The notes below the pieces were generated by a model. That model saw only the letters and a program-made list of their open reading frames with translations. It did not search any database and was not told the origin of the DNA. From positions 186,001 to 250,000 of the forward strand of contig JALRMH010000044.1 of the NCBI GenBank assembly GCA_026119935.1: a stretch of DNA of 64,000 nucleotides. Direction: 5' to 3'. This DNA is from Endothia cerciana. Its lineage: Eukaryota > Ascomycota > Sordariomycetes > Diaporthales > Cryphonectriaceae. A program made the translations under genes and the position numbers. Shown here piece after piece: positions 9,801 through 21,400 of the stretch; the first letter of the stretch is position 1, and every line of letters starts with the position of its first letter.

Positions 9801-12800
9801 TTCATAATTCTCCTGGTATACGCTCTAGACATCACCGGATATTTACAATCTGGATCTGGACTCTGTCCTCTCTTGGAGCAGAAAGAGGTAGATACGATCA
9901 TGCGGCAGAGTCCGTCTTTGAATCTTTTCTTCTGGCAGCGCATAGCCTTCAACACTCTTATCCAGCACTGCTGGGCTACTAAAGTCCTCTATTGTGCGCC
10001 CAAGGTTTGATTGACGTCCCACTTGCCTTCCTCCCGGATGATTGCATCTCCCAGGTTCTACAACAAGCAACCTCCGAGCGCCTGAAGAGATTATTCTTTC
10101 GCTCAGCCGACTGATCGTTCGGCTTTTTGAGCCAGTTCTGGGTGTTGCAGCCGTGTCACGCATTTTTTTGCGATCCGGAATGAGGCTCATCCGGACCCAA
10201 GTCTTATCAAGGTAGAAAGGGTCTTGTATCCATATCTCAACCTGACGGAAATTCCCGCTCACTTTTCCTCCCTGATTCGCACTCGCTTAGGGTGGACAGA
10301 AATCCACAAACGGACGATGATCACCATCTACAGAAACTGAAGACGCTACTTTGGAAAAGTGGAGGACCAACGCGTAAACCACAAAGTCCATCGTTGGCTT
10401 TTTAAATCTGACTATCTCGTTAGCTGTAGCTAGAGAGCGTAGTTATAACCAGCCCTTCGATAACTCACGACAAGATGCTCACATTATTTACAATGCACGT
10501 TTTCCCTGCACATATGTCGTTGCTGTTGAGGTCTGATATGAGGCTTCCTGTCTATGGGCTCAAAATTGAATGTTGCACGTGACAAAAAATGGGCTGCCGC
10601 ACATATGCCCTTGCCAAGTAATTGATCAGCGTACTTCTCTCTTTGTTCAACCCTTGCTGTATCATGCCATTATCAGACGTTATATATCAGGTCAAGTATC
10701 TTGGAAAGCTCCTGATGATCGGCGTACATCTTCTCTGGGGCTCTGGGTGTTTGCCCTGAGGATACCATTCGTTGGATCCACATAAATAAGATTCCATTTT
10801 AGTACGTGCCATGTGGAGGCCATGCAAAAGCACCTAGACTCAAAATAGAAGGACATTACCTTTTTGCCCGGACTTCTCACAGCACATATCGTCCCTTCAG
10901 AAGTCCCTGATAAAACAAGTACTAAAACACATGTGTTGGGACTCTCCAAATGGCTAACTGATGCCTCGGAGAGAAACTGAGTCGGATCTGCAAATCGATT
11001 ACACCAGGTTGCCAATGGAGGTATATTCATCTCGTATGCTATGTGTGATCCTATGGAGATATTTGCACTATGTAGCATCTGCACAATAGATTTGGGACGT
11101 CCACCCGGGCCTCCGTTCGTCTGATCATCCCTATCTCCCCGATTACTTAGGTAATTGATAGCCCTGAGACTTTCAACATTCATGCATGCATTCATTGTGG
11201 CTTATTGCTCAATATCAGATTCAGAACTCCTGGTTCGAGTGCCCGATGATACCTATTCTCCTTGATATGGCTCTGATATGGCTTCGAAACCGCCTGATGT
11301 CCTTCCTCACAAAAAAAAAAAAAAAAAAAAAAACCCCCCAAAAAAGGGGGGATACTCACGGGTCAGGTGTCTAAACTTGAAAAACCTATCATCATCGCCC
11401 ACACAACTAAGGCCGAATGACGCCTGTCCTCTGCAAACGTCTCGATTGTTGACCCCCACGCACAGGACACCCGTATATGACCATCCGAGAACGGCATGGC
11501 GCCTATAATGCGGCAACGTCGATCCTATCAGCAGGTCGAGACCATTGCACATCATAACATGCAGGCAAAGAAGAACAAAGTGGGCAGACGTGGCAGATCA
11601 GTTGGCTGAGGGAGGTAAGGGGGCATCGGAGGTGGACCCCTTAAAGACCCTAGGCTGTGACTTGCATAGAGATGCCGAGCTAGCTTCCTTATATGTTTTG
11701 CCTTGCTGCACCTCTTCTACATGCGTCTCCATGCGTCTCCATGCGAGATAAGAACAGCTACTAATTCCAAGCAAAATACAGAACCATACAGATAGTGACT
11801 GAAGCCTGGAGTCATGCAGTCCTGTCTAAAGGCCCATACAGCCCCTCCCCATGACATATGACATATGTCGCTCTACGGAGTATGGCTTTGAGGCTGAAGA
11901 CAACGCAACATGTATTATGTACGAGCATACACTGCATGGGGGCATATATCACCCAGGAGCCTTATGTCCCATATTAGACATCTATCAATGACAGGTATTG
12001 AACAACGTTACTGGGTAACTGCATGATTCATAGGATACCCACTTACATCCCACATGGGAGAGCGGAAGGATGTCGGTAGTCTTGCCGGCAAGTGAGGCTA
12101 ATTTTGCCGTATATCAATGTGGAAGATGCCGTTGCCTCCCACTACCCCCCCCCCCCTCTCTTATTAGTTCAGCTGCTCTAGCTGGCTAGTCATACCGAGT
12201 TCAGCAGGTGGCACGCACTGTTAGCTGTTGAACTGAGCCAGGCCTGTTTTCGGAGGCGTTCTCTTTCCAAACACGTGGTTTGTTACCTTAGTGGAGTTAT
12301 CTAAAGACACTGACGCCGTCCGCGGACGGACGAGAGTGCGTATCTTCAGATGCGTAGTGCCCATGATATGCCGGGCCTCTTTGCCAGAACTCTCGAGGCG
12401 GCATTCAGTTATCTGTTTCCATTGATTCCCGCAAAACCATACACTTTTGAATCCCGAATCCGTTTGGCCTCAAAAGTAGTATATTGAGATACGGCAATGG
12501 AAAATGTTGTGAATTGGACCATGCGCAAGTGACGTATTTTTCTTACGCGATTCCAATGCTAGCGCCGACTTTCGCCTCAACGTTCCTACACAACCGTTTC
12601 AGCTAGATAGTCTTCCTAAAAAGCCCTGACAAGACGAACAGCCTTCAAGGTGCGGGTTTGGAATAGCTCTAGCAGGAGGTGGATCGAACACCTACCTATG
12701 TGGTAAGGTGGTAGTAGACACGAGGGAGGTCACACCTTTCACACGACACGGTGCATGGCCTCTAGCTATCATGGCCAGGAGTGACAGGGCACGCATATTT

Positions 12801-15800
12801 TTCCCACGTGCGAATGAGCTGGATGGAGTGCTGAGAGGTGAGGCGGGAGGGAGTCTGGACTGAGTGATGTAGGGTGTGATCATGTTGGTGGACAACTACA
12901 TGTGGGACAGGCATGATGAGAGTAGAGGGTGTATGCAAAATAGCCGCTCTAAGGCTTTCATTCACCGAGGCCCGCGAAATTATGGGTACTTCAATATCGA
13001 GCACATGGCAAACATGCAAGGACAGCAATTCTGTGAGGAGCCAGCGGCACGTCCATGCTACTCAACCTTGCCGTGTATCCTTCCAGCTCGTTACTCCTGG
13101 CCACTAGTATGGTCTTTGAGCTTTTCTATCCGGGAGGGACTGCAATCTCCTAACCGAAAGGTCCGTGGAGGACAGGAGAAGTTCTTGAGATATGCTTCTC
13201 CATTGCAATCTGGAACCTGCTCGTGACGTAGACGCAGCAATCTACACGCAAGTCGCCCGAGATTCAAGTTCCATGAGGCTTTCGTAGCAAATTCCGGGTG
13301 CACACTGAGCGGCAGAGCCATTCAACTGATTTCAAGTGGCTCGGCGTCTGAGCGATTACGAGAGACCGTTGAATTCCAGTTCCACACTTTGCACAAAGAT
13401 GAGGTGAGACCCAGTATGGTGCCGGACCCTGGAGCTTACAGAAACTCCGATACATGTTACCGAAACGAATGAAGCCAGCTTGCGAAGACAGTCAAGGGTC
13501 AGAGACACGCCCACGTGGCCGATGACGGACGGGAACGCAAACCCACTCTGTCTGGCCCTCCACGGCGCGAACCGCACTTGTTGGGCCATGAGGCGAGAAC
13601 GCAACTGCCCATGAATACCGTGATGTCCCGATCACGAGCCGGGAGACCAGGTGGGAAGGTGCTGGAGTGCATAGACGCCGAGTCTTCTCTGCGAAAGCCA
13701 CTAGTGAGGCCAACTCGGCCGGTTGAATACCTGCTTCCCAACTGTCTCCTGTTGCATCTGGAGACTTTGTAGATGGTAGAACTCTAACGGACGTCTGATG
13801 TCCTGATTCCCCTTCCTTTGCGTGGAGAGACCCCGACGTCAACTCCTCAGATGGCAGGCTGCAAGAGGACGGCCCCGGAGGTGCCAATCGCGGTTGGTCG
13901 CCCACTTCTACTATAATTACTATCATAGTAAGGACGTCAGGACGGAGCGGAGACAGAAACTGCGGGTTCTCTTGTGGAGAAAATGTAAGGTTATCTGCGA
14001 CGGAGATCGTGGAAACAATTAAGGCGAATATACCCGTCTAGTACCTGTCTTCGCCAGGAAAGAGGCTGTCCGATATGCTGAAAGAGGTACCGACATGTAT
14101 ATCATCGGCCGAGCCACATCCCGACGGTCGGCTGACTTTCCGCTCCGATCAACGTCCGCCGTTGTCTGGTACCTAATGCATTGTACACAGGACGGCGCTT
14201 CGCCTCATTGAAAAAGATAGCAGTCTAATGCCGGGCAGGGGCATCTCCTACAGCGAGACGTGACGCCTGTGGGCGTCGGATACTGATCGAATCAGCCATG
14301 TCGGCTGGTGGGGGGATACTTATCAAGTTGGGGCTCAGGGCTCAGCCCGCGGGGACCTGGTGGTGGCCTCGAGATCAAGGTTGGTTGTTGTTTCCAGAAC
14401 GTGCGGCTGGAGCTTCTCGTGCTCGAGCTGATAGCAGAGCAGAAGCAGTGATCGACATCAGGAGAAGCGCAGCAGGGTGCGCGTCTCAGTAGCACTGCAG
14501 GATACATGTCGTCCCTCCCCTCCAGTGACAACGTTCAGGCCGCGGGCGACGGAGAGGGGGGGGGGCTGGTCTCAGGGGCCGGGCTGACAGGGTCTGCCAT
14601 CGGAGCGCTACATTTGTCTCTTACCTTTTCCGCACTGGTCGACCGGGTGTCGAGGCTGTCAGCTTCCCTCAAGGATCTAGCTCAGATGCACGTCGAACAC
14701 CTGCAGGTGCAAGCCGGGGAGGAAACCCGGGGGTCTCCTAAAGGGTCCTTGGATGTACCTCGCATGTAAAGATCGGCGGCAAGGATGGTGTTCAGCAAAG
14801 CCTGAACCCCATCAGTGGGATGTGCCGTGGCTCGTCCTGGAGGCTTCGGTAGCTTAACCATCTGTGAGTCCCTTGCCACAGAGAACCGAGACCAGCTAGG
14901 TTTATGTGGATCAGTGGATACGGTGATATTGCTTTAAGGAGACTTTGGAGATACTTTTGGAGAGAACACGGACGTAGCCAACTCTCATGGTCTCATGGAT
15001 GGCACTGGCCGTCATCAGGCCGCTGCATCCTTCGGCACTTTCGAGGTAGGTAATCAAGGTGACTTTCCTAATACTTTTTGTCTGGCTACTACACCCGCAA
15101 CATGATCGGGGTTTGGAGTGCAGGGATCGTAGTCAGGATAGTTTAGGAAGATGACAGTATGAGGGACGACCAAGTGGCAGCTTCATCCAGGGCCTCCAGA
15201 TGGGCCGGATCGCTGCAGTACGAGGCTGGCCTGCAGCGTAACATCCCTCCTGAGGCGCGAGCTGGTTATGGTGTCCACCCAAGGCGTTTCCACCTCGGCA
15301 CACTGTGTCGATAGCTGCCGCGCTCATCTACCTATCTCCACATGTTCATCCCCGTATAGCGTCGTTACAAACACGAGGATGAAAGCAAGAGGATTGGATC
15401 CATCCCTTTCAAACATCAGAGTATGAAGCAACGCCAGTTATTCTAATTGATGTTAAATGAGGAGACCAGATACAGAGCGCAGGCGTGCGAAGCCGGAGGA
15501 GAGGGCGGACACATGCGACTCTACTGTCTGGGAGTGTTGTCGTCGTTGATTGGCCAGATTTCTCCTGCCTTGAAGTGCAGTCTGTTCCGAAGCACAGATA
15601 ACGGAGGGAGGTCCAGCAAAGTGGACCCCTAAGAATGATTGGATCTTGCAAGCTATCTACCATGCAAGCCGCTCAGAACCTGGACGGTAGCAGAATACAG
15701 TAAGTTGCATTTTACTACGTTCAAACGCGGGATGTTGAGCCTATTGTCTACCCTGTCTCCCTGTCTCGTGGAATTCCAGCTCTTAGTATCATCTGGTTCG

Positions 15801-17026
15801 GACACGATGGACCATGAACACATAGAGTTCGCGGCCCCGGATCCGCGACAACTATGGAACAGCACAGGACTTTGGAACGCGCCCGCTGCTTGAAGCAAGA
15901 CGGAGGCCGGAGAGCTGCGTCGCCCTCGCTTTCTTGCAACTTGCGATCAAGGAACGAGAGCAACGCCCTGCAAGGCACTGCTCTACTTAACCCAGACAGG
16001 GAAGAGGCAGCGCCGTGGGGGATATCGAGCCACAACGGCTACTACCATGGACCGAATAGCTCCAGCACAACTGCGCTGGACTGGAGTAATCCGCACCGAT
16101 ATCCACACTCCCGCCTCCTATGCCGCATTGTCTCCCGGCGAGACACCGCACACGAAGATGGACATCCACATGGGCAGATACCGACATGCTCGTGGCAAGT
16201 TTATCCACCTTCCCTTTGGGCGTCCTCTTCTATCTGTTTCACGGCCAGCCTCTGCACAGCGGAGTGAGGGTGAGGCTTTGATGTAACCCGGCGATCTAGT
16301 CAGTGAGGCCAGGCTAAACCGACTGCTTTGCCTCCTGTAACTGGTCTGGGAAGGACGTCGATCTGGGCTTCGAGTGAACGTCCACATCTCTCCGACTGGC
16401 TTACCATCCACACATCCACCACCCTGCACAACATCGCCGGAACAGTCCTCACGGGGCAGGTTCGGGTGCGCAAGGGTCCACGCCCACGCCTCATCGCCTT
16501 GCAGATGGACGTCTGAGGCCAGACCCGACATATAGGTGGCCAGGCACAGATACGCACCTGGACAAGACCCCCCTTTCCCCTGGCACCACCAAACTATACC
16601 TACCCACTTCCAGTCGAGTTACATACATCTCTCGACTCCGGCCCGAGAGCCCACCCAACCCACTCTGGCGTATCCAGAGCCGAAGTGACAGCTGATGCAT
16701 GCAATGGGTCGACGAACGTGGGTGTGGCCAAGCGTGGGGTATGTCAGCCCCCTGCACTGCAACCGTCCGTCCACTTCCCCTTCTCGAGGAAGCTCCGTGT
16801 CATAGGGACCTTCGGCCGAAGACGCACTCAGATCTTTTCCCACCATGCACAGCACTCGATTGATACAAGTATCCAGCCAGCCGTCGTCCTTGATCACTCC
16901 GGATCTTCAGAATCAATTCTTCGTCATCAGGGAAACTGGTCTCTCGAAAGCTCCCAGTTCCAAGACCAGAAAAGCCACAACATCCCCTTCCAACCACTGT
17001 TGACCTGACTCTATCCCCTCGTTGTC
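6851..17026. other. 10-kb stretch with no supported gene
   Basis: Both strands were read for frames resembling known families and none could be supported. Frames reach 167 codons (11195-10692, minus) but lack recognisable motifs, and they are interrupted every few hundred bases. The base composition is less GC-rich than the coding genes. An A23-C6-A6-G7 block is at 11311-11352 and a C run near 12146. The region could be long intergenic DNA, decayed genes, or small RNA or peptide genes that cannot be recognised by eye. Confidence 0.5.
11311..11352. repeat. Homopolymer block A23-C6-A6-G7
   Basis: Twenty-three A are followed by six C, six A and seven G. The C and G runs could fold as a short hairpin with an A6 loop. 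The composition is extreme and run lengths should be treated as approximate. Confidence 0.85.
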
Positions 17027-18421
17027 ATGCCCTTGCCTACATCCCCTGGTGCATCCTCATCTTCATCAGCGACCCCGCCGCCCATCACAATGGCTCCGTC
17101 TCTCAGCCACACGCCCACTGTCCAGCCCGCGACAAACGCGAGGGGGACACCCCGGCGTCCGCCCAAGCTCCGGTCTTCCTGCGATGCCTGCGGTGCCGCG
17201 AAGGTGCGCTGTGACAAGACCCAGCCCCGCTGTGGTCGATGTGTCGCAGGTGGTCTCAACTGCGTATACGGACTGTCGAGAAAATTCGGAAAGGCGCCAC
17301 GGAAGAAGCCTCCGGTTGATACGAACGTCGCCGCTGAGACGATGCCTCGGCCACTGGCTCAAGGAACCCAGCAGAACAGCATGTCTTGCTGCCCAGACTT
17401 CCGCCATCTGCCGGGTGCCCCAAGGCCAGTCAAGTACGAACCGACGCCCGTGCCGAACTTTGGGCTGGAGGACAGCCTGATGGCCATGACCAGTGTCTAC
17501 CCAAACCACGATCTCTTCCTCCGGTCTCCGACAACCATGGATACCTTCGAGGACCCTTTCTCCTTCTCGGACAGCCCCACTGCTCTGGGCCCGGATCCCC
17601 GCGGGACCGTCGACCCGCTTGACCTGACATTCCCCTCGTCGGACTTCCAAAGCTTTGCTGAATGGGTTCACCCAGACGAGCTCATGCACACACCGCCCTC
17701 AAGCTCCGACGCTGACTCGGCGCCCTCCCTCTCCTCATCTCGTGCCTCATCTCTCGACGCCTACCATGGGCTCCCGGACGCCACGATCATGGCGACAGAC
17801 CCTCACAACTGCCACAGGCTGGCCTGCTCCACCCTCGAGACCCTCAGCACCCGGCAAGAGGGCCTGAGCTTGGCCAAGGGCGAGCCCATGGTCCAGACGA
17901 TGGACAATGTGCTCAACCGCAACAAGCAGGCCGTCAACAACATGCACCAGCTTCTCAAGTGCTCCTGCTCCAAATCGCCCCACATGGCCATGCTGTACGC
18001 CTCCATCACGTCCAAGATCCTGATGTGGTACCAGCTCGCGGCCGGGTGCACAAAGCCCACCACCGCATGGGACTACTTCGCCTCCCTCGGCAACCAGCCC
18101 ACACCACCGCTGAGCGCCTCTTCCAGCCCATCAATGGCCTTTGTGCAGCCCGGCTCCCCTATTGCGCAGACCAGCCAGTTCGTCGTCACGCCCATGCAGT
18201 TCTCTGTCGGGGCCTTCAATGTCGACGACGAGTCTGCTCAGCAGGCACTCCAGAAGCAGTTGCTCCTCTCGGAGATCAAGAAGGCCGGAAACCTCATCGA
18301 GCTTCTCAGCATTCACGGCAGGGATGAGCTCGCCACCGGCGAGGTCAACGATATCTATTCGGCGCTGGGCACCTGGCTCAAGTGCGAGCTCAGCAGGACG
18401 GTCGCATCCCTCAAGTCCTGA
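17027..18421 (+). CDS. AflR-like Zn(II)2Cys6 transcription factor
   Basis: An intronless 464-residue nuclear regulator. The binuclear zinc cluster spans residues 52-79 with spacing CX2CX6CX6CX2CX6C, and is followed by a basic linker (LSRKFGKAPRKK). Residues of about 225-460 match the AflR C-terminal region seen in aflatoxin/sterigmatocystin-type regulators: a Ser-rich stretch, then CHRLACSTLETL, a conserved LLKCSCSKSPHMAMLYAS core with Cys-Ser-Cys, and a C-terminal LGTWLKCELSRTV. A later Met at 17090 (MAPSLSHTP) is an alternative start. Such proteins usually activate a neighbouring secondary-metabolite cluster, but no polyketide synthase, NRPS or tailoring gene is recognised within 9 kb on either side. 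Its target is therefore unknown: distant genes, or a lost cluster. Confidence 0.88.
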   Translation: MPLPTSPGASSSSSATPPPITMAPSLSHTPTVQPATNARGTPRRPPKLRSSCDACGAAKVRCDKTQPRCGRCVAGGLNCVYGLSRKFGKAPRKKPPVDTNVAAETMPRPLAQGTQQNSMSCCPDFRHLPGAPRPVKYEPTPVPNFGLEDSLMAMTSVYPNHDLFLRSPTTMDTFEDPFSFSDSPTALGPDPRGTVDPLDLTFPSSDFQSFAEWVHPDELMHTPPSSSDADSAPSLSSSRASSLDAYHGLPDATIMATDPHNCHRLACSTLETLSTRQEGLSLAKGEPMVQTMDNVLNRNKQAVNNMHQLLKCSCSKSPHMAMLYASITSKILMWYQLAAGCTKPTTAWDYFASLGNQPTPPLSASSSPSMAFVQPGSPIAQTSQFVVTPMQFSVGAFNVDDESAQQALQKQLLLSEIKKAGNLIELLSIHGRDELATGEVNDIYSALGTWLKCELSRTVASLKS

Positions 18422-21400
18422 TTCTTCTATATAAATACCCAGTCGCCTTCTGTCTTGGGGGGAACCTGGGTATATGACACACGTGAGATGTATGTACCTT
18501 AAATGGAGGAACAATGTCAGGTTCATGGCGTTTTTTCCGGGGTGGTTCCTTGTCTTATTCAAACCCGGGTGGCTTGTTGTGATGACTCCGAGAAGTCCTT
18601 CGATATACCTTGTTCGGGTTGATACGGCGCAAGTGGTGGCAATAAACTGATTTCAATGTCTCTACCTTTTTTTTTTTTTTTTGGGAACATGTTCAACATG
18701 TGATCGTCCAATCAATGTGTGTAGACTCGGGGCAAGATCGAGTCCTGGTGGCGATGTACGCTGTTGATTGTGGAGGTCTTGGTCTATCGAAAGCCGTCTT
18801 CGGTGCCCGCGTGTGGGAGAATCGTCCGAGTGTGCTCTCTGCAAATTGAACACAGCACTGTAGTAGACAAACAGAAAAATTCATGCCAAGTGTCCCCTTC
18901 AACTGTGCTCTCCAGGTTGAAAACAGTTCTGCAGTAAACGAATGAAATCATGGCCCTTCAACAAGTCGCCCGTCGATCTTCCATACTGGGTTCTTCTTCG
19001 TGATAAGAAAGGGGAGGGAAGGGGTCGGTAGAATTCGGATGCGGGCACTGGCGGGTGTGTTGTGCAGTGGGGATGTCCCACGCCCTCGACGAACGATGTG
19101 CTTGACGATGGCACCTGTTGACGGAATCTGGACGACCAAGGCTGAAACACGGCTCACAGGTATCATAACACTTTGTAAACCTGCTTTCATGTTGGCGGCT
19201 TGCGCCTTATTTGAATACGCATACCTGCGTTTTACAACGCATCCGTCTCCTTTGTAGGCGTCGTGGACAACGCGTACACCTAGGTAGCGGTATGCGAGAT
19301 GACGAGGACCTTGCCCGGGCCACAGAGCCTCTCGTGAAGAATGCCACCTCGGCTGCCGTCTTTGGTCGTCTTGTGCTTTGGCCAAGACCGATGCCTTCCA
19401 CATGGGACACATTTACATGCTTTTTTTCCTTGGGCGAGTGTCCACTCGCCCAGGCGACACGCATTGTGATGACGAGTTCAGGGTTCTCGTTCACGGCCGC
19501 CCAGGCTTAAAAATAAAGTTATGCCGCCGTTTCCCGCTCCTGGCTGGCTGCTGGCCTCTAAGCCCAGCCTTGTAATTTACAACAGCGCTGTGCTCTCGGT
19601 ATGCTGCTTCCAGGCCTAACCTGTTTTGACAGTTCCGGTGATTTGCAGCTGTCAGTGCCGGCAGATCCTCCTAGCGGTAGATCAGTTCGTGCGATTCCTG
19701 GGGGATCGTCACAGGGTCCATGTCGTGCTCAGGTGATCTTAGATCGCTCGGACGCGATCTCAGGACCGAGCCGCAGATTGGTATTCCATACGACTTAGTC
19801 GCCCAAAAGGCACGATGTCTTCATATCCCAAATCTGCCTTTTCCTCTTCTTCTTTTTTTTTCTTCCCTTGGACCTCCTCACTCCCTGCCTCGTGATTTGG
19901 GAAAATCTGTAGCAGCCTCCATTGGGCCCGGCCCACTTCTCCTATGGGCCCTCTCTTCCTGCTCGTCTTATCAGGAAGTCGGCGATCCCACCGTTTCCAG
20001 TTAGGGTGTTCATAATAACGGTCTACTATACATAGCTCTAGACCAGATCCTCCTGTGCCTTCGAGATACGCACTCTGGTGAGTTGTGCCTCCATATCAAC
20101 AATCTTTGCTGTGGAAATAGTACGGGCATACAGGCTTGTACGACTTGTGCTCGGGCGTTTCATATCTTTGCCGCCGTTGGCGCACTTGACCGCAAGGCGC
20201 GATGAACAGCAGTTCCGACTATTTAGGAAGGTCGGAGAAGTCAGTCAACGCCAGCAAGTCGCAGGACCCGATGAGAAGGTCGGCCTACACAACGGCCGAC
20301 TCCCGACTTGAGCTACGCCAGTTTCTGGAGGGCCATGGCATTCACATATAAGCTGTTTCCAATCTTGCTCGGTATAGTGTGGCAAGTGTTGCATCCATTC
20401 ACCATTGGGCATCGTATGCTGTGCCGATGGAAGGGGTGCCTGGCACTTGATCTCCTGCTGTATTTTTTTTTTTTTTCCGCGCGAAGAACTAAGATCATTA
20501 TGGCTATGGGCTCGATGTCTGGCCCCGTTCTCGCATATAATGACCTGCTTTTTGTGTCGAGCTTCGACCCCGCCGAAGTATCGGATCGAGGATATCGCGC
20601 GCAGGCCGAGGGGCCCGACCCGGATGGCAGCAGTGACAAGCCGGGCGGGAAATTAAGTATTGGGACATGAACCTGATTGCGAGGGGGGTCTATCGCAGAA
20701 GCCTGACATCACGAGACGGTGTAGGGAATGGTACGAGAACTGGCAATCGGCACACCAGGCTGTCATCTTGATCGCGTCTCGCCAACTCGCGACTAGAGAC
20801 GAACGAGGCATCTCAACGCTCTGCCAGCCTCCCTCGATTGTGAAGACGTTCACTGCGCCTCCAGGGACATGAGCATGCCTGATCACTTGACACACAACGA
20901 TGCGCTCGACGGAGAATAAGGAGGCGGTGGCTGTCGTAGGCCGCCGACCTCCACACATCATGTGGAGCATGAATATGCTCTCACGGAGGCTAGTGACTAC
21001 TTGCATAGCACACTGCCAGTGCCCTGTTGGCTCTCGTCCCCCGCCGGTTCGCTTCTCGTCCTATGATCCTCAGTCTCTTATCGCAGGTGCCGCGAAAGTC
21101 CCCTTCGACGTCCCTCAAGTAGCCACATTCCCTTCCCAGACCTTGCGCCCTCCACGGAAAACAAGTCCTTGCAAGTGCGGTAGTGTGACAGACCTCCTCC
21201 GCAGGCGCCCCCACGGAAAACCTCCTTTTGACTACCCAGTTACATGTTCGTCGACCACCACCTTCTCAGTGATCCTTGTCCTTGTCCATGCATACATAGT
21301 ATCCCTGCTCCATTATCTTTTTTTTGCCGATTATCATGAGGTAGCATCCTCTCGGGTCCACTCCGTGACGTCCACCTGTCCGCGGACCTAAGATCCGACC

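Noticed and set aside
9010..11195. Series of minus-strand frames (11195-10692, 10262-9843, 9252-9010) considered as one decayed gene
   Set aside because: They do not join by plausible splice sites and none matched a family I recognise.
12677..12693. A perfect tRNA-like T arm on the minus strand (5-bp stem with TTCGATC loop)
   Set aside because: The 3' flank CCTGCTA has no matching 5' acceptor half within 100 nt, and no A-box/D arm or anticodon arm could be drawn. Probably chance or a tRNA fragment.
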